Part shown: one piece after another, positions 16,055 through 25,586 of the stretch
Position numbering within the stretch: the stretch's first letter is position 1
How the letters are laid out: each line of letters starts with the position of its first letter
From: Petrimonas mucosa
Lineage (GTDB): Bacteria; Bacteroidota; Bacteroidia; Bacteroidales; Dysgonomonadaceae
Direction of reading: 5' to 3'
NCBI RefSeq assembly: GCF_900095795.1
Contig: NZ_LT608328.1
Coordinates: forward strand, 2,907,001-2,971,000
Length of the DNA stretch: 64,000 bases
The notes under the pieces: generated by a model
Databases searched by the model: none
Told to the model about the DNA's origin: nothing
Seen by the model: the letters and a program-made list of their open reading frames with translations, nothing else
Made by a program: the position numbers and the translations under genes

Positions 16055-18028
16055 TCAGAAAATCCCTAAAGATGAGCCGGTTACGCGAAATTCCGTCCGC
16101 CGGTTGAGCTGGTCTGCTATCTCCTGCTGCTCAGGTGTCAACCTCTCGATAAAGGTTTCATCCAGCCGGTCTCCCTCCTTCAGAAAGCCATATTTATCCG
16201 CAATGGCTGCCGTAACCGTCTGGGGTACTTTTTTTCCGTAACCTGCAGCCGATAATCGTAGCGGATCCACTCCGTTGTCGATAAGGTAGCGCATCACTGA
16301 ACTGGCACGACGGAGCGACAGGTTCTCGTTGTACGTTTCATCACCCTTCCTGTCGGTATGTGCCGAAAGTTCGATGGTCACTGCCGGATTGTCATTCAAT
16401 ATCTCCACAAGCCTGTCGAGTTCCTCCCTCGACTCCGGCCGCAACTCAGCCTTGTCAAAATCAAAAAAGATATTTTCGAGAATTACCGGTATATTGTACG
16501 GGATCATCTCAAAATTAACAAAATAAACCGTATCTCTCTCTTCTGCAGAGGTCTTCAACCTTTTCTTACCGTTGAGAAACCCCTCATTGCTGGCCAGGAG
16601 AAGATAGTTCACCCCTCTCTCCGCCCGGAACCTAAAAGTGCCCTCTTCCCCGGTGGTATATTCATGCCGAAAACCGTTATCGCCAACAACCGACACCATC
16701 ACTTTGCGGATCCCCCTTCTCTCCTGGTCCATGACCGATCCCTCCACAAAGACTTCCGGCTCCCTGTACTCGAACGAAAAGATATGGTCGCGTCCCCTTG
16801 CATCGTCACGGTTGGAGCTGAAGAATCCGCGCTCTCTCCCCTTCTCGAAGGCAATACCGAAATCGTCCATGGATGAATTGATTGGTGAATCCATATGCCT
16901 GACCACCCATCGTTTGCGGGCAGACACCAACCTGGCCTCGTACAAGTCCAGACCACCCAGCCCCGGATGTCCGTCGGAAGAGAAGTAGAGTGTGGAGTCA
17001 TCCCTGATGTAGGGGAACATCTCATCACCCGGTGTATTTATCTCCGGTCCCAGATTTTCGGTAGAAAGGACTTTGGTCCCCTCAAGCCGGGCACGCCAGA
17101 TATCTTTGCCTCCATACCCCCCCGGCATGTCGGAGACAAAATAGAGGTAACTGCCCGACGGGGAAACCGACGGATGTGCAAAGAGCGAGAGCGTATCGCC
17201 TTCGCTCATTTTCAATTCTTTTCCGGCGCTCCAACTACCGCCTTTACGTTGGGCATAATAGATTCTGGGAAGTGATGCCACCTGATAATCTACGGGTGAA
17301 TAGGTATAAAAGAGGTAGTTGTCGTCTGCCGACACCGACGGAGTACCTTCATCAAACGGGGTATTGATCTCAGAGTCCATGATTGCCGGCCTTTGCCATT
17401 CACCCTTGTCATTTCTGGCAGCAATAAAGATATCGTTGTATTTCATTCCCGTAATGTTGCTGAGCGAGTCACCCCGGGCTTCATTGCGCGACGAGGTGAT
17501 ATAGAGCACCGCATCGCGCTTCGCAAATGCAGGGCTGAACTCCCCGCGGTTAGAGTTGAAGATCTCCATCCGTTTCACCACATACCTCGAGGTGGAGTGC
17601 TTCCGTTCCATCGCCTGCTGCACCCCCAGCAAACCGTTTACTCCCAATATATTTCCAGAATCCAGCTTCAGAAAATTTTCATATGCCTGCTGCGCTTGCC
17701 GATATTTTCCCAGTTTGTGCAATGTCTGCGCATACCGCAAATAGAGCACCGTATCGGGATAGTTGTACCGGATGGCATTGGCATATGCGTTTGCTGCCCG
17801 ACTGACCAGATTCAGCCGGCGACAGGCTTCGGCCATCTCATAGGCAACCACTCCCCGCATCGCACGCTGGTCGGGCCTAATATCCCTGTATACTCTCCTA
17901 TAGGTTTCGGAGGCAGCGAAATACTCACCCCTGAGGTATTGCGAACGGGCATCGCCAAGTCGCGCCTGCCGGCAGGAAGCCAGCAACACCACTGCCACTA
18001 TCGGTAAAAAGTATGCTCTCCGGGTCAT
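16055..18028 (-). CDS. PorE-like OmpA family lipoprotein (TPR, propeller, CRD, OmpA)
   Basis: 657 residues. Lipoprotein signal ending LLASCR (Cys19). TPR repeats fill residues ~25-150 ([31 protein letters not shown]). A WD40/PD40-type propeller follows (~165-410) with repeated [33 protein letters not shown] and [19 protein letters not shown] units. Then a carboxypeptidase-regulatory-like fold (~425-510) and an OmpA C-terminal peptidoglycan-binding domain (~535-657: [33 protein letters not shown]). This exact order is that of PorE, which anchors the type IX secretion system to peptidoglycan, although OmpA-family paralogues with the same order exist. Transcribed alone. Confidence 0.85.
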   Translation of the reverse strand: MTRRAYFLPIVAVVLLASCRQARLGDARSQYLRGEYFAASETYRRVYRDIRPDQRAMRGVVAYEMAEACRRLNLVSRAANAYANAIRYNYPDTVLYLRYAQTLHKLGKYRQAQQAYENFLKLDSGNILGVNGLLGVQQAMERKHSTSRYVVKRMEIFNSNRGEFSPAFAKRDAVLYITSSRNEARGDSLSNITGMKYNDIFIAARNDKGEWQRPAIMDSEINTPFDEGTPSVSADDNYLFYTYSPVDYQVASLPRIYYAQRKGGSWSAGKELKMSEGDTLSLFAHPSVSPSGSYLYFVSDMPGGYGGKDIWRARLEGTKVLSTENLGPEINTPGDEMFPYIRDDSTLYFSSDGHPGLGGLDLYEARLVSARKRWVVRHMDSPINSSMDDFGIAFEKGRERGFFSSNRDDARGRDHIFSFEYREPEVFVEGSVMDQERRGIRKVMVSVVGDNGFRHEYTTGEEGTFRFRAERGVNYLLLASNEGFLNGKKRLKTSAEERDTVYFVNFEMIPYNIPVILENIFFDFDKAELRPESREELDRLVEILNDNPAVTIELSAHTDRKGDETYNENLSLRRASSVMRYLIDNGVDPLRLSAAGYGKKVPQTVTAAIADKYGFLKEGDRLDETFIERLTPEQQEIADQLNRRTEFRVTGSSLGIF

Positions 18029-18177
18029 TTGTCAGCCTTGTGCACTAACGGCCGCATCTTCTGTTGTTCAAGAAGAGATCCCATGCACAATTGCATCCTT
18101 ATTCAAGTTGCAAAGGGGATGAGAATAGAGGATTAGTGCCAAATTTAAATGCTTGCTAAAACTTAAATGATTAACTT

Positions 18178-18215
18178 GCTTTCTGCTCAAATATTGTCTA
18201 AAACGAGTAGAAAGC
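18178..18215 (-). terminator. Hairpin downstream of the DUF4301 gene
   Basis: GCTTTCTGCTC (18178-18188) pairs with GAGTAGAAAGC (18205-18215), 11 bp with one G-T pair and a 16-base loop, 20 bases after the DUF4301 stop. No T-run follows, so termination is a guess. A TAAATTTG box at 18140-18147 (minus) may belong to the PorE-like gene. Confidence 0.35.
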
Positions 18216-18235
18216 GGCAAGGGATCGAAGATGGC

Positions 18236-19753
18236 TCACTGATGTTCCGGACGCAGCAGATCATTCACCGTCTTTACCGGATTGAACGTGGTCAGGGGCA
18301 CCTCCACAAAAACGGTATTCCAGTCGCTCATGGCACCATTCCATAAACCGGGCAGTTCCAGAGCTTTCAACTCTTTTCCGTTTTTGGACTTTTGCGAGAT
18401 AAAACCGGTATTCTTGTCTACAAATCGGGTTAGATCAAATTTATTGTTCTTGTAACATCTCACGCCGCAGACCAGATCCACCGGATTGAAATGCGATCCG
18501 TTCCGGAATGCTGCCACCGCCTTCTCATCATTTTCATCGATCTGGGAACTCTCCAGTATCTGCAACGATGCCGTTCCGTCGGGATTCTCGACAATAAATG
18601 GTCCGCCACCCGGTTCCCCCACGTTCTTGACCATTCCGCAGACGCGAAACGGCCGGTCGAGTTTGGCTATCAGATACTCCCTGAGCTGCCCCTCGTCGGC
18701 AAACGACCTGTTGGGGGCAATACAAAGCTCATTCTCGGTAAAGGTCAATATCTCCTGTAACCTGTCGCCGCTGCATGCTCCCGACGTCAGCTCATCGAGA
18801 TAGCCAAATGCCCGTTGCTGAATTTTCACCAGTACGCCTCCCAAAAGCTGCTTGTAAAAGGCTTCGTTCTCCTTTAAGCGATCTGGAACAACGTTATCTA
18901 TATTCTTGATGAAAATGAAATCGGAATCGATCTCATTCAGGTTCTCGATCAATGCGCCGTGACCGCCGGGACGGAAAAGCAACGATCCATCTTCATTACG
19001 GAAGGGATTATTTTCCAGATCCACGGCCAGGGTATCGGTACTCGACTTCTGTACGCTGTATGAGACCTTGAATTTTGCCCCCAACTTCAGTTCATAACCC
19101 AATCGCCGCGCAGCAACAAGCAATTCAAACAGCTCCCGGTGTTCTTCCGAAACTGTAAAGTGAACATTCACCACTCCACTCCTCTCTTTTGCATAGTATG
19201 TACCCTCGGTCAGCTGTTCACCCACCGGTGTCCTGTTTCCCTCCTTGTAGCTATGGAACAGCAACAGCCCCTTTGGCAGGTTGCCATAATTCAAACCCTC
19301 CGGCAAGAGCAGTATCTTCACCACCTGCTTATAGTTGCCGGAACCGAGAAGCTCCGGCACACTCTTTCCGGTTTTTTTCCTGCAGGCCTCGTTAAGCGCA
19401 TCGTAAAATGCAAACCGGCCTATATTATCAAAGAAGGTTGTTACGAAATGAGTCTCCGGCCTATCGCTGCTTGAATTCAGAAACGTGTACAACTCCTTGA
19501 ACATCCGACTTGCCGCACCCGATGCAGGCACAAACTTGGTCACGCTCTTTCCTGCCTCCAGTGCACCCTGCCATGCCCTCCGGTATTCTTCCATCTCGGA
19601 TTCCGTTATGCGAAGAATCCCCTTCTCAACCGATGCTGGCGCTACAATTTTCAGAAAGGGGAAGCCATTTCTGAAAAAATTCAACTGCTCCTCAATCTGC
19701 TGTTGTGAAATATTCTTCTTCCGCAACAACGCTAAATCCTCTTTTGTAAACAT
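18236..19753 (-). CDS. DUF4301 family protein, nucleotidyltransferase-like
   Basis: 505 residues from the ATG at 19753 (MFTKEDLALLRKKN); the upstream 19 codons lack family similarity. Whole-length DUF4301. Features resemble UDP-sugar pyrophosphorylases: KFVPASGAASRMFKELY (residues ~75-92) in the place of the nucleotide-binding loop, a central FRPGGHGALIENLNEIDSDF, and FIFIKNIDNVVPD, close to the NxDN metal/nucleotide motif of UTP-sugar transferases. An enzyme making a nucleotide sugar is therefore plausible but unproven. No neighbours suggest a pathway. Confidence 0.8.
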   Translation of the reverse strand: MFTKEDLALLRKKNISQQQIEEQLNFFRNGFPFLKIVAPASVEKGILRITESEMEEYRRAWQGALEAGKSVTKFVPASGAASRMFKELYTFLNSSSDRPETHFVTTFFDNIGRFAFYDALNEACRKKTGKSVPELLGSGNYKQVVKILLLPEGLNYGNLPKGLLLFHSYKEGNRTPVGEQLTEGTYYAKERSGVVNVHFTVSEEHRELFELLVAARRLGYELKLGAKFKVSYSVQKSSTDTLAVDLENNPFRNEDGSLLFRPGGHGALIENLNEIDSDFIFIKNIDNVVPDRLKENEAFYKQLLGGVLVKIQQRAFGYLDELTSGACSGDRLQEILTFTENELCIAPNRSFADEGQLREYLIAKLDRPFRVCGMVKNVGEPGGGPFIVENPDGTASLQILESSQIDENDEKAVAAFRNGSHFNPVDLVCGVRCYKNNKFDLTRFVDKNTGFISQKSKNGKELKALELPGLWNGAMSDWNTVFVEVPLTTFNPVKTVNDLLRPEHQ

Positions 19754-19807
19754 ATCGTTCAATTTTTTTATAAGAAAATCAACTCCGGTTCCCATGCGGA
19801 AACACCT

Positions 19808-19815
19808 CAAAGATA
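19808..19815 (-). promoter_or_regulatory. -7 box upstream of the DUF4301 gene
   Basis: TATCTTTG on the minus strand, 55 bases before the chosen start. No -33 element at proper spacing. It also supports the shorter start, since the longer open frame would begin right at the box. Confidence 0.45.
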
Positions 19816-19971
19816 ACGAAAAACTTTAAAAAGAGTCCCGGCAGAGTGCTAAAATATTACCGACAATCTGTCAGTTTGTTTTCAAATATCATTTTTTGGC
19901 ATAAGATTTGAAAATGGATAAAAAGAAGCTATAGATCAGAATTAATCAATTAAATACATACATATAAAATT

Positions 19972-21894
19972 ATGGGAAAAATAATAGGAATAGACTTAGG
20001 GACCACAAACTCTTGCGTTTCGGTTATGGAAGGTAACGAGCCTGTTGTAATCCCTAATAACGAAGGGAAACGTACCACACCGTCAGTTGTGGCTTTTGTC
20101 GAAAACGGAGAGCGAAAAGTGGGTGACCCGGCAAAGCGTCAGGCAATAACCAACCCCAAACACACCGTATACTCCATAAAAACATTTATGGGTGAAACGT
20201 TCGATCAGGTGCAGAAAGAGATTGGACGGATCCCTTACAAAGTGGTTAGGGGCGACAACAATACCCCGCGTGTAGACATCAACGGGCATCTCTATTCTCC
20301 ACAGGAGATTTCAGCAATCGTGCTTCAGAAGATGAAACAGACCGCCGAGGATTATCTCGGTCAAACCGTCTCGGAGGCTGTCATCACTGTACCAGCCTAT
20401 TTTAGCGATGCTCAGCGGCAGGCTACCAAAGAGGCAGGAGAGATTGCCGGATTGACGGTACGCCGCATTGTCAATGAACCGACGGCAGCCGCCTTGGCAT
20501 ATGGTCTGGACAAACAGCACAAGGATTCCAAGATTGCCGTGTTCGACCTGGGTGGCGGTACTTTTGATATTTCGATACTGGAGTTGGGAGATGGCGTCTT
20601 TGAGGTGAAATCGACCAACGGAGATACCCACTTGGGAGGTGATGATTTCGACCACCGGATCATCAATTGGCTTGCCGATGAGTTCCAGAACGAGGAAGGC
20701 GTAGACCTGCGCAAGGATCCGATGGCACTGCAGCGGCTGAAAGAGGCTGCAGAGAAGGCCAAGATCGAACTCTCCAGCACCACCAGCACCGAGATCAACC
20801 TGCCCTACATCATGCCGGTAAACGGAATTCCCAAACACTTGGTGAAAACCCTTACCCGCGCCAAGTTCGAGCAACTGATCGACGACCTGTTGCAGAAGTG
20901 CGTGACTCCTTGCCAGACGGCAATGAGAGATGCAGGATTGACAAATTCAGATATCGACGAGGTGATACTTGTGGGAGGATCGACCCGTATTCCGGCTGTT
21001 CAGGCCTTGGTTGAAAGACTCTTTGGAAAGACACCCCACAAGGGGGTCAATCCCGACGAGGTGGTAGCCATTGGTGCAGCCATACAGGGTGCCGTTCTTA
21101 CCGGAGAGGTGAAAGATGTATTGCTGCTGGATGTCACTCCGTTGTCACTGGGTATTGAAACCTTGGGTGGCGTAATGACGAAACTTATCGAAGCCAACAC
21201 CACCATTCCGACCAAAAAATCTGAAATATTCTCTACAGCTGCCGACAATCAACCTTCGGTACAGATTAACGTACTGCAGGGAGAACGTCCAATGGCCCGA
21301 GACAACAAGCAGATCGGGGTATTTAACCTCGACGGGATTCCACCAGCACCTCGCGGTGTTCCACAGATTGAGGTGACGTTCGATATTGACGCCAACGGCA
21401 TTCTGAATGTTTCAGCAAAGGACAAGGCTACGGGTAAAGAGCAGAAAATCCGCATTGAAGCTTCGTCAGGATTGAGCGAAGAGGAGATCAAGCGCATGAA
21501 AGAGGAAGCAGCCCTCAATGCTGAAGCCGACCGGAAGGAAAAAGAGCGTATCGACAAATTGAACCAGGCCGATTCAACCATTTTCCAGACCGAAAAACAG
21601 CTGAAAGAGTTCGGCGACAAGATTCCGGCCGACAAAAAAGCACCTATCGAAAATGCATTGAACAAACTGAAAGAGGCTCACAAAGCTCAGAATATTGCCG
21701 ATATCGACGCATGTATGGCTGAACTGAATACGGCGTTCCAGGCTGCCTCACAGGAGATGTACAATGCAGCCAACGCCCAGGCGGGTGGTCAACAGGCCGG
21801 TCCGCAGGATTTCGGTGGCCAGCAGCCAGGAGGAAACCAAAGCGGAAACCAGCAGGGCGACGTCACCGACGTCGACTTCGAAGAGGTGAAGTAA
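19972..21894 (+). CDS. dnaK: Chaperone DnaK (Hsp70)
   Basis: 640 residues, complete. ATPase domain 1-385: [37 protein letters not shown] in part, [29 protein letters not shown]. Substrate-binding domain 390-505: [17 protein letters not shown], then the helical lid and a Gly/Gln-rich tail ending DVDFEEVK, typical of bacterial DnaK. ATP-driven folding with DnaJ-type partners (CbpA lies 4 kb away) and GrpE. The 218-base region upstream is shared with the divergent DUF4301 gene; no canonical -7 box could be fixed for dnaK. A strong terminator follows. Confidence 0.98.
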   Translation: MGKIIGIDLGTTNSCVSVMEGNEPVVIPNNEGKRTTPSVVAFVENGERKVGDPAKRQAITNPKHTVYSIKTFMGETFDQVQKEIGRIPYKVVRGDNNTPRVDINGHLYSPQEISAIVLQKMKQTAEDYLGQTVSEAVITVPAYFSDAQRQATKEAGEIAGLTVRRIVNEPTAAALAYGLDKQHKDSKIAVFDLGGGTFDISILELGDGVFEVKSTNGDTHLGGDDFDHRIINWLADEFQNEEGVDLRKDPMALQRLKEAAEKAKIELSSTTSTEINLPYIMPVNGIPKHLVKTLTRAKFEQLIDDLLQKCVTPCQTAMRDAGLTNSDIDEVILVGGSTRIPAVQALVERLFGKTPHKGVNPDEVVAIGAAIQGAVLTGEVKDVLLLDVTPLSLGIETLGGVMTKLIEANTTIPTKKSEIFSTAADNQPSVQINVLQGERPMARDNKQIGVFNLDGIPPAPRGVPQIEVTFDIDANGILNVSAKDKATGKEQKIRIEASSGLSEEEIKRMKEEAALNAEADRKEKERIDKLNQADSTIFQTEKQLKEFGDKIPADKKAPIENALNKLKEAHKAQNIADIDACMAELNTAFQAASQEMYNAANAQAGGQQAGPQDFGGQQPGGNQSGNQQGDVTDVDFEEVK

Positions 21895-21923
21895 GCCATA
21901 AAATAGCTATTAAATAGGTTCAA

Positions 21924-21959
21924 AACCGCGGTAAACATTCAATTTACTGCGGTTTTTTT
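21924..21959 (+). terminator. Intrinsic terminator after dnaK
   Basis: AACCGCGGTAAA (21924-21935) and TTTACTGCGGTT (21943-21954) form a 12-bp stem with one G-T pair and a 7-base loop, then seven Ts. Confidence 0.9.
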
Positions 21960-21982
21960 GTTGCAGGAGAGCGGCTAGCCGG

Positions 21983-22672
21983 TCACTCTCCATGAAATGC
22001 CCGCAGGTACTTGTCGATATAAGCCTTCCTCTCTCTCGACCTGTACTGCTGAATGTAACGGGGATGCTCCAGGACCGTCAGCTTGCCGAACAGCCTCTCT
22101 TCTGCGTTTAGTCTGCCAATATACTCGGCATTTTTCTTACCCAGCACAAACACCTCCGAAGTATCTAATCCCAACTCGATGTGTTGTTTCAGCGACTGGA
22201 CCATAAAACCCTTCACCGCCTCAAAGAGCGCCGGATCATCGTAATAGTTCGCATTGAGCCAGCCACCAGCTGGAGTCTTCCGAATGATTGCCAGAGGAAA
22301 CGGAGAGTTGATATAAAAATCGGAATAGAAGCGGGCAGGTCCGCCATAGGCTTCGATCATATCATAGACAAAGAGCGAGGAGATCTCGTGAGTATGGGCA
22401 GATTGCATGACGATACCACAGGCACTCTCCAGCCGCTTAGTATCGGTAAACGGGATACCCGTTACCCCTGCACCGAGTCTGCCCGGATTTATTCCTGCCA
22501 GAAATCTCCTTTTACCGTCATCGTTGTAATACTTTCGGTAGAAGGTGGCCATTACCGTCAACGTTTCCGGATTATCTAAAAACGGATTGATTACCTGAAA
22601 CCCATCCGGCAGTTCACCGGTGTATCTCAACCGGCGGTTGAATGCAATTACTTTCTCTGCAAATGTTGTCAT
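21983..22672 (-). CDS. SMUG2-type uracil-DNA glycosylase family protein (DUF4918)
   Basis: 229 residues from the ATG at 22672 (MTTFAEKVIAFNRRL). The uracil-DNA-glycosylase fold motifs are GINPGRLGAGVTGIPFTD (residues ~72-89, motif A) and VLEHPRYIQQYR near the C-terminus (the His-Pro loop that inserts into DNA). This is the SMUG2 branch seen in Bacteroidetes, which removes uracil and related damaged bases; range here is inferred. The 32 codons upstream in the same frame are not part of the family. Confidence 0.88.
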   Translation of the reverse strand: MTTFAEKVIAFNRRLRYTGELPDGFQVINPFLDNPETLTVMATFYRKYYNDDGKRRFLAGINPGRLGAGVTGIPFTDTKRLESACGIVMQSAHTHEISSLFVYDMIEAYGGPARFYSDFYINSPFPLAIIRKTPAGGWLNANYYDDPALFEAVKGFMVQSLKQHIELGLDTSEVFVLGKKNAEYIGRLNAEERLFGKLTVLEHPRYIQQYRSRERKAYIDKYLRAFHGE

Positions 22673-22699
22673 AGGGCCCAAAGATATTAAAAAAATGAC

Positions 22700-22707
22700 T
22701 ATCTTTG
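22700..22707 (+). promoter_or_regulatory. -7 box upstream of the sialate esterase gene
   Basis: TATCTTTG, 88 bases before the start at 22796, without a clear TTG at -33. Confidence 0.4.
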
Positions 22708-22795
22708 CCGACCGATGCATCTCATGAATCAAACAACAAAAAAATAAATCTAACCGGAGTTTAATCATTTAATACAAAATCTAAATCAACGACAG

Positions 22796-24217
22796 ATGAA
22801 AATCTTCACAAAACAATTCTCTCTTCTACTTCTTCTATTCCTCACTGCCTCCATGTTGCCACTCCATGCAGATATCAAGATGCCTTCGATCTTTGGCGAC
22901 AACATGGTATTGCAGCAACAATCGGAAGTGGCACTCTGGGGTTGGGCAAAACCAAACGGCTCCGTACGTGTCACCACCTCGTGGGACAAGAAAAGCTATT
23001 CGGCAAAAAGTGACGGTCAAGGTTATTGGAGACTTAAGGTAAAAACGCCTGCTGCCAGTTATACCCCGTACACCGTTACCATCAGCGACGGTAAACCGGT
23101 CACCTTGTCCAACATCCTGATCGGCGAGGTTTGGGTTTGCTCGGGTCAATCCAACATGGAGATGCCGATGAAAGGATTTATGGATCAACCTATTGAAGGT
23201 GGACCTGAAGCAATTGCCGCTTCCCGCAATCCGGGCATCCGTTGCTTCACCGTGAAAAAAGCCTCCAAGTCTGCTCCTCAGGAGGACTGTTCTGGAACCT
23301 GGGAGATTGCAGGGCCTGAAACAACTCCGAACTTCACCGCAACTGGCTATTTCTTTGCCCGGATGTTGAACCAGACACTGGACATTCCCATCGGCCTGAT
23401 CCACACCAGCTGGGGCGGGTCGCGCATCGAGGCATGGATGACCCCCTCCTCCATCAAGAGCGTCATTCCTGATGTGGAGATTCCCGCAACCGACAAGGAT
23501 ATCAAATCCCAGAACGGCTCCCCCACCGTGTTGTACAACGGCATGATACACCCCATCGCAGGATATGGTATTCGCGGTGCTATCTGGTACCAGGGCGAGT
23601 CCAACCGCGACGAACCGGAGAGATATGTGGAACTGTTCGACAAGATGGTACGTGAATGGCGTAACATATGGGAAGCAGGAGAATTCCCGTTCTATTACTG
23701 CCAGATTGCCCCCTTCAACTACGGAGGTGGACTCAACTCCGCATATATCCGCGAAGCACAGGCCAAAGGGATGAAGACTACCCCCAACACTGGGATGGCA
23801 GTCCTGATGGATTCAGACAGTCCGCTTTGCATCCATCCTCCCAAGAAGAAACTTGCCGGGGAGCGTCTTGCATTCTGGGCACTGGCAAAGACATACGGCA
23901 TGGAGAGAATGCATTATCGCAGTCCTGAAGTGAAGTCCCTCACCGTTGAAGGACGTGTGGCCATCATCACGATGGATGTTACCGGTCCGGGTCTCACCAC
24001 AAACGGCAAAGAGGTGCAGCAATTCCAGATTGCAGGTGAAGACAAACGCTTTTTCCCGGCAAAAGCGGCGGTATCCGGCAATCAGATCTTTGTCTTCTCG
24101 CCAAATGTAAAAAAACCGGCAGCTGTCCGCTACTGTTTCAACGACACCGCAGCAGCGGAGATCTTTACGGTAGAAGGGAACCTCCCCGTCTCTTCGTTCA
24201 GGACCGACAACTGGTAA
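22796..24217 (+). CDS. Sialate O-acetylesterase (SGNH family), exported
   Basis: 473 residues. Signal peptide (residues ~1-25, FSLLLLLFLTASMLPLHA). Mature start DIKMPSIFGDNMVLQQQSEVALWGWA is typical of Bacteroides sialate 9-O-acetylesterases. Catalytic Ser119 lies in VCSGQSNMEMP, GAIWYQGESNRDEPERY is the second SGNH block, and MDSDSPLCIHPPKKKLAGERLA carries the Asp/His. It removes acetyl groups from sialic acid or, in other members, from hemicellulose-like sugars. It stands alone here with no sialidase or transporter nearby, so the substrate is open. Confidence 0.9.
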   Translation: MKIFTKQFSLLLLLFLTASMLPLHADIKMPSIFGDNMVLQQQSEVALWGWAKPNGSVRVTTSWDKKSYSAKSDGQGYWRLKVKTPAASYTPYTVTISDGKPVTLSNILIGEVWVCSGQSNMEMPMKGFMDQPIEGGPEAIAASRNPGIRCFTVKKASKSAPQEDCSGTWEIAGPETTPNFTATGYFFARMLNQTLDIPIGLIHTSWGGSRIEAWMTPSSIKSVIPDVEIPATDKDIKSQNGSPTVLYNGMIHPIAGYGIRGAIWYQGESNRDEPERYVELFDKMVREWRNIWEAGEFPFYYCQIAPFNYGGGLNSAYIREAQAKGMKTTPNTGMAVLMDSDSPLCIHPPKKKLAGERLAFWALAKTYGMERMHYRSPEVKSLTVEGRVAIITMDVTGPGLTTNGKEVQQFQIAGEDKRFFPAKAAVSGNQIFVFSPNVKKPAAVRYCFNDTAAAEIFTVEGNLPVSSFRTDNW

Positions 24218-24245
24218 TTTTTTTTAGAAATTGATGGCCACGATG

Positions 24246-24276
24246 TTGACAGATAATTTTTTATTTCATATCTTTG
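24246..24276 (+). promoter_or_regulatory. rpsU promoter (TTG - 20 - TATCTTTG)
   Basis: TTG at 24246-24248, 20 bases, TATCTTTG at 24269-24276; a very good match to the consensus. It gives a leader of about 155 bases before rpsU. Confidence 0.8.
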
Positions 24277-24282
24277 CACCCG

Positions 24283-24438
24283 CAAATAGAAGGGAGGTTA
24301 TTGTAACACTCAAAGAGACACCAGTATAGTACAACATATCTATCGTTCATTCCGCCGACTAAGGCGGATGCCACAAGCACATGAAACATCATGTGCACTA
24401 TAAATCTTGTAGAAACAATAATCTCAAAAAATAAAAAT
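24283..24438 (+). promoter_or_regulatory. Long structured rpsU leader
   Basis: Between the expected start site and the rpsU ATG lie an early GGGAGGT (24292-24298), a hairpin TCCGCC-gactaa-GGCGGA (24351-24368) and a hairpin GCACATGA-aaca-TCATGTGC (24377-24396). The bases just before ATG are A-rich with no Shine-Dalgarno sequence. A leader of this size before a 63-residue ribosomal protein suggests feedback control, but no known leader family was recognised. Confidence 0.5.
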
Positions 24439-24630
24439 ATGATCATCGTACAATTAAAAGAGGGCGAAAACATCGAAAGGGCCTTAAAGAAATTCAAACG
24501 TAAATATGAAAGAACCGGTGTTGTAAAGGAGCTTCGCAGCCGCCAGGCTTACGCCAAACCTTCGGTCGTAAAGCGCAAAAAGAAACAACACGCTATTTAC
24601 GTACAGAAAATGCAAGAAAACGAAGATTAA
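24439..24630 (+). CDS. rpsU: 30S ribosomal protein bS21
   Basis: 63 residues from the ATG at 24439 (MIIVQLKEGENIERALKKFK); an in-frame upstream start at 24391 is rejected because S21 begins here. Highly basic, ending in KRKKKQHAIYVQKMQENED. S21 sits near the 3' end of 16S rRNA. In Bacteroidota it helps cover the anti-Shine-Dalgarno sequence, so its amount can alter which messages are read. The recombinase gene follows after 52 bases with its own weak promoter. Confidence 0.96.
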   Translation: MIIVQLKEGENIERALKKFKRKYERTGVVKELRSRQAYAKPSVVKRKKKQHAIYVQKMQENED

Positions 24631-24663
24631 TTTGCATAGTTAAAATTATTTTTCCTAACTTCG
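24631..24663 (+). promoter_or_regulatory. Possible promoter for recombinase-hpf (TTTG - 21 - TAACTTCG)
   Basis: TTTG at 24631-24634 and TAACTTCG at 24656-24663, one base off the -7 consensus, about 20 bases before the recombinase ATG. Confidence 0.45.
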
Positions 24664-24682
24664 CATATCAACCAGGTTCGAT

Positions 24683-25573
24683 ATGTGGAAGGAAAAATGG
24701 ATACAGAATCTCCGTAATGAGAAAAATTACTCCTCTCATACGGAGATTTCTTATTTTACCGACCTGACACAATTTCAGCAATTCATTGTAGAGGAGTGTG
24801 GAGTTTTCTCCCCGGAACAGGTAGACAGCGACCTTATCCGGCACTGGATTGCGCACCTGATCGAGACCGGCATCACCCCCCGATCGGTAAACCGGAAATT
24901 GAGCGCGGTAAAATCCTTTTTCAAATACCTTAAGAAAATCGGCAAGATCAACAGCAACCCCGCCGAAAAGATCAGAGGGCCCAAAACATCCAGAAAACTT
25001 CCGGCATTTGTCCATCACGAAGAGATGACACGGATCATCGATGACGAACTTGCCTATCCCGAATCTTTTGAAGGGGTGAGAGACCGCTTTATCATAGAGC
25101 TCTTTTATGTGACAGGCATGCGGAAATCGGAACTCATCGGGTTAAAAGATGCCGACATCGACGGCTACTCCAAGACAGTACGGGTCACCGGAAAAAGAAA
25201 CAAACAGCGCATCATTCCCCTATCCGACGCCACTGTAGAAAAAATGAAAAACTATATAAACGTGAGAGACCGGGAAGTTCCAAACAAAACGGCCTTCCTG
25301 TTTGTTAGAAAAAATGGAGAACAAATGTATCCGAAAATGATCTATAACATCGTCAGGAAACATCTCGACTCGATCTCCACCCTACCGAAAAGGAGTCCAC
25401 ACGTTTTGCGGCACTCTTTCGCCACCGAAATGCTCAACAACGGTGCAGAGATAAATGCCGTCAAGGAGCTGCTGGGGCATTCAAGTCTGGCATCAACAGA
25501 GGTTTACACACATGTAACCTTCGAAGAATTAAAAAAAGTGTATCATAACGCTCATCCGAGAGCAAAAAACTAA
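24683..25573 (+). CDS. Tyrosine recombinase, XerC/XerD-like
   Basis: 296 residues. N-terminal SAM-like DNA-binding domain (1-90, NLRNEKNYSSHTEISYFTDL) and C-terminal catalytic domain with the full set of active residues: Arg147 (TGMRKSEL), Lys171 (VTGKRNKQR), His240 and Arg243 (PHVLRHSFATE), His266 (LLGHSS) and the nucleophile Tyr275 (STEVYTHV). Size and placement between rpsU and hpf are conserved in Bacteroidales, so this is a housekeeping Xer enzyme (chromosome dimer resolution) rather than a mobile-element integrase; XerC versus XerD is not decided by sequence alone. Its TAA overlaps the Shine-Dalgarno sequence of hpf. Confidence 0.92.
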   Translation: MWKEKWIQNLRNEKNYSSHTEISYFTDLTQFQQFIVEECGVFSPEQVDSDLIRHWIAHLIETGITPRSVNRKLSAVKSFFKYLKKIGKINSNPAEKIRGPKTSRKLPAFVHHEEMTRIIDDELAYPESFEGVRDRFIIELFYVTGMRKSELIGLKDADIDGYSKTVRVTGKRNKQRIIPLSDATVEKMKNYINVRDREVPNKTAFLFVRKNGEQMYPKMIYNIVRKHLDSISTLPKRSPHVLRHSFATEMLNNGAEINAVKELLGHSSLASTEVYTHVTFEELKKVYHNAHPRAKN

Positions 25574-25579
25574 AGGAGG
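25572..25579 (+). promoter_or_regulatory. Strong Shine-Dalgarno sequence before hpf
   Basis: AAAGGAGG, eight bases complementary to the CCUCCUUU at the 3' end of Bacteroidota 16S rRNA, ends seven bases before the hpf ATG. Nearly all other genes in the window lack any such site. Confidence 0.8.
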
Positions 25580-25586
25580 AAAGATT

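Noticed and set aside
24683-25573. Tyrosine recombinase as sign of an integrated element next to tRNA genes
   Set aside because: The gene lies in the conserved rpsU-hpf-tRNA-tuf neighbourhood, no attachment-site repeats of the tRNAs are seen, and no mobile-element genes surround it.
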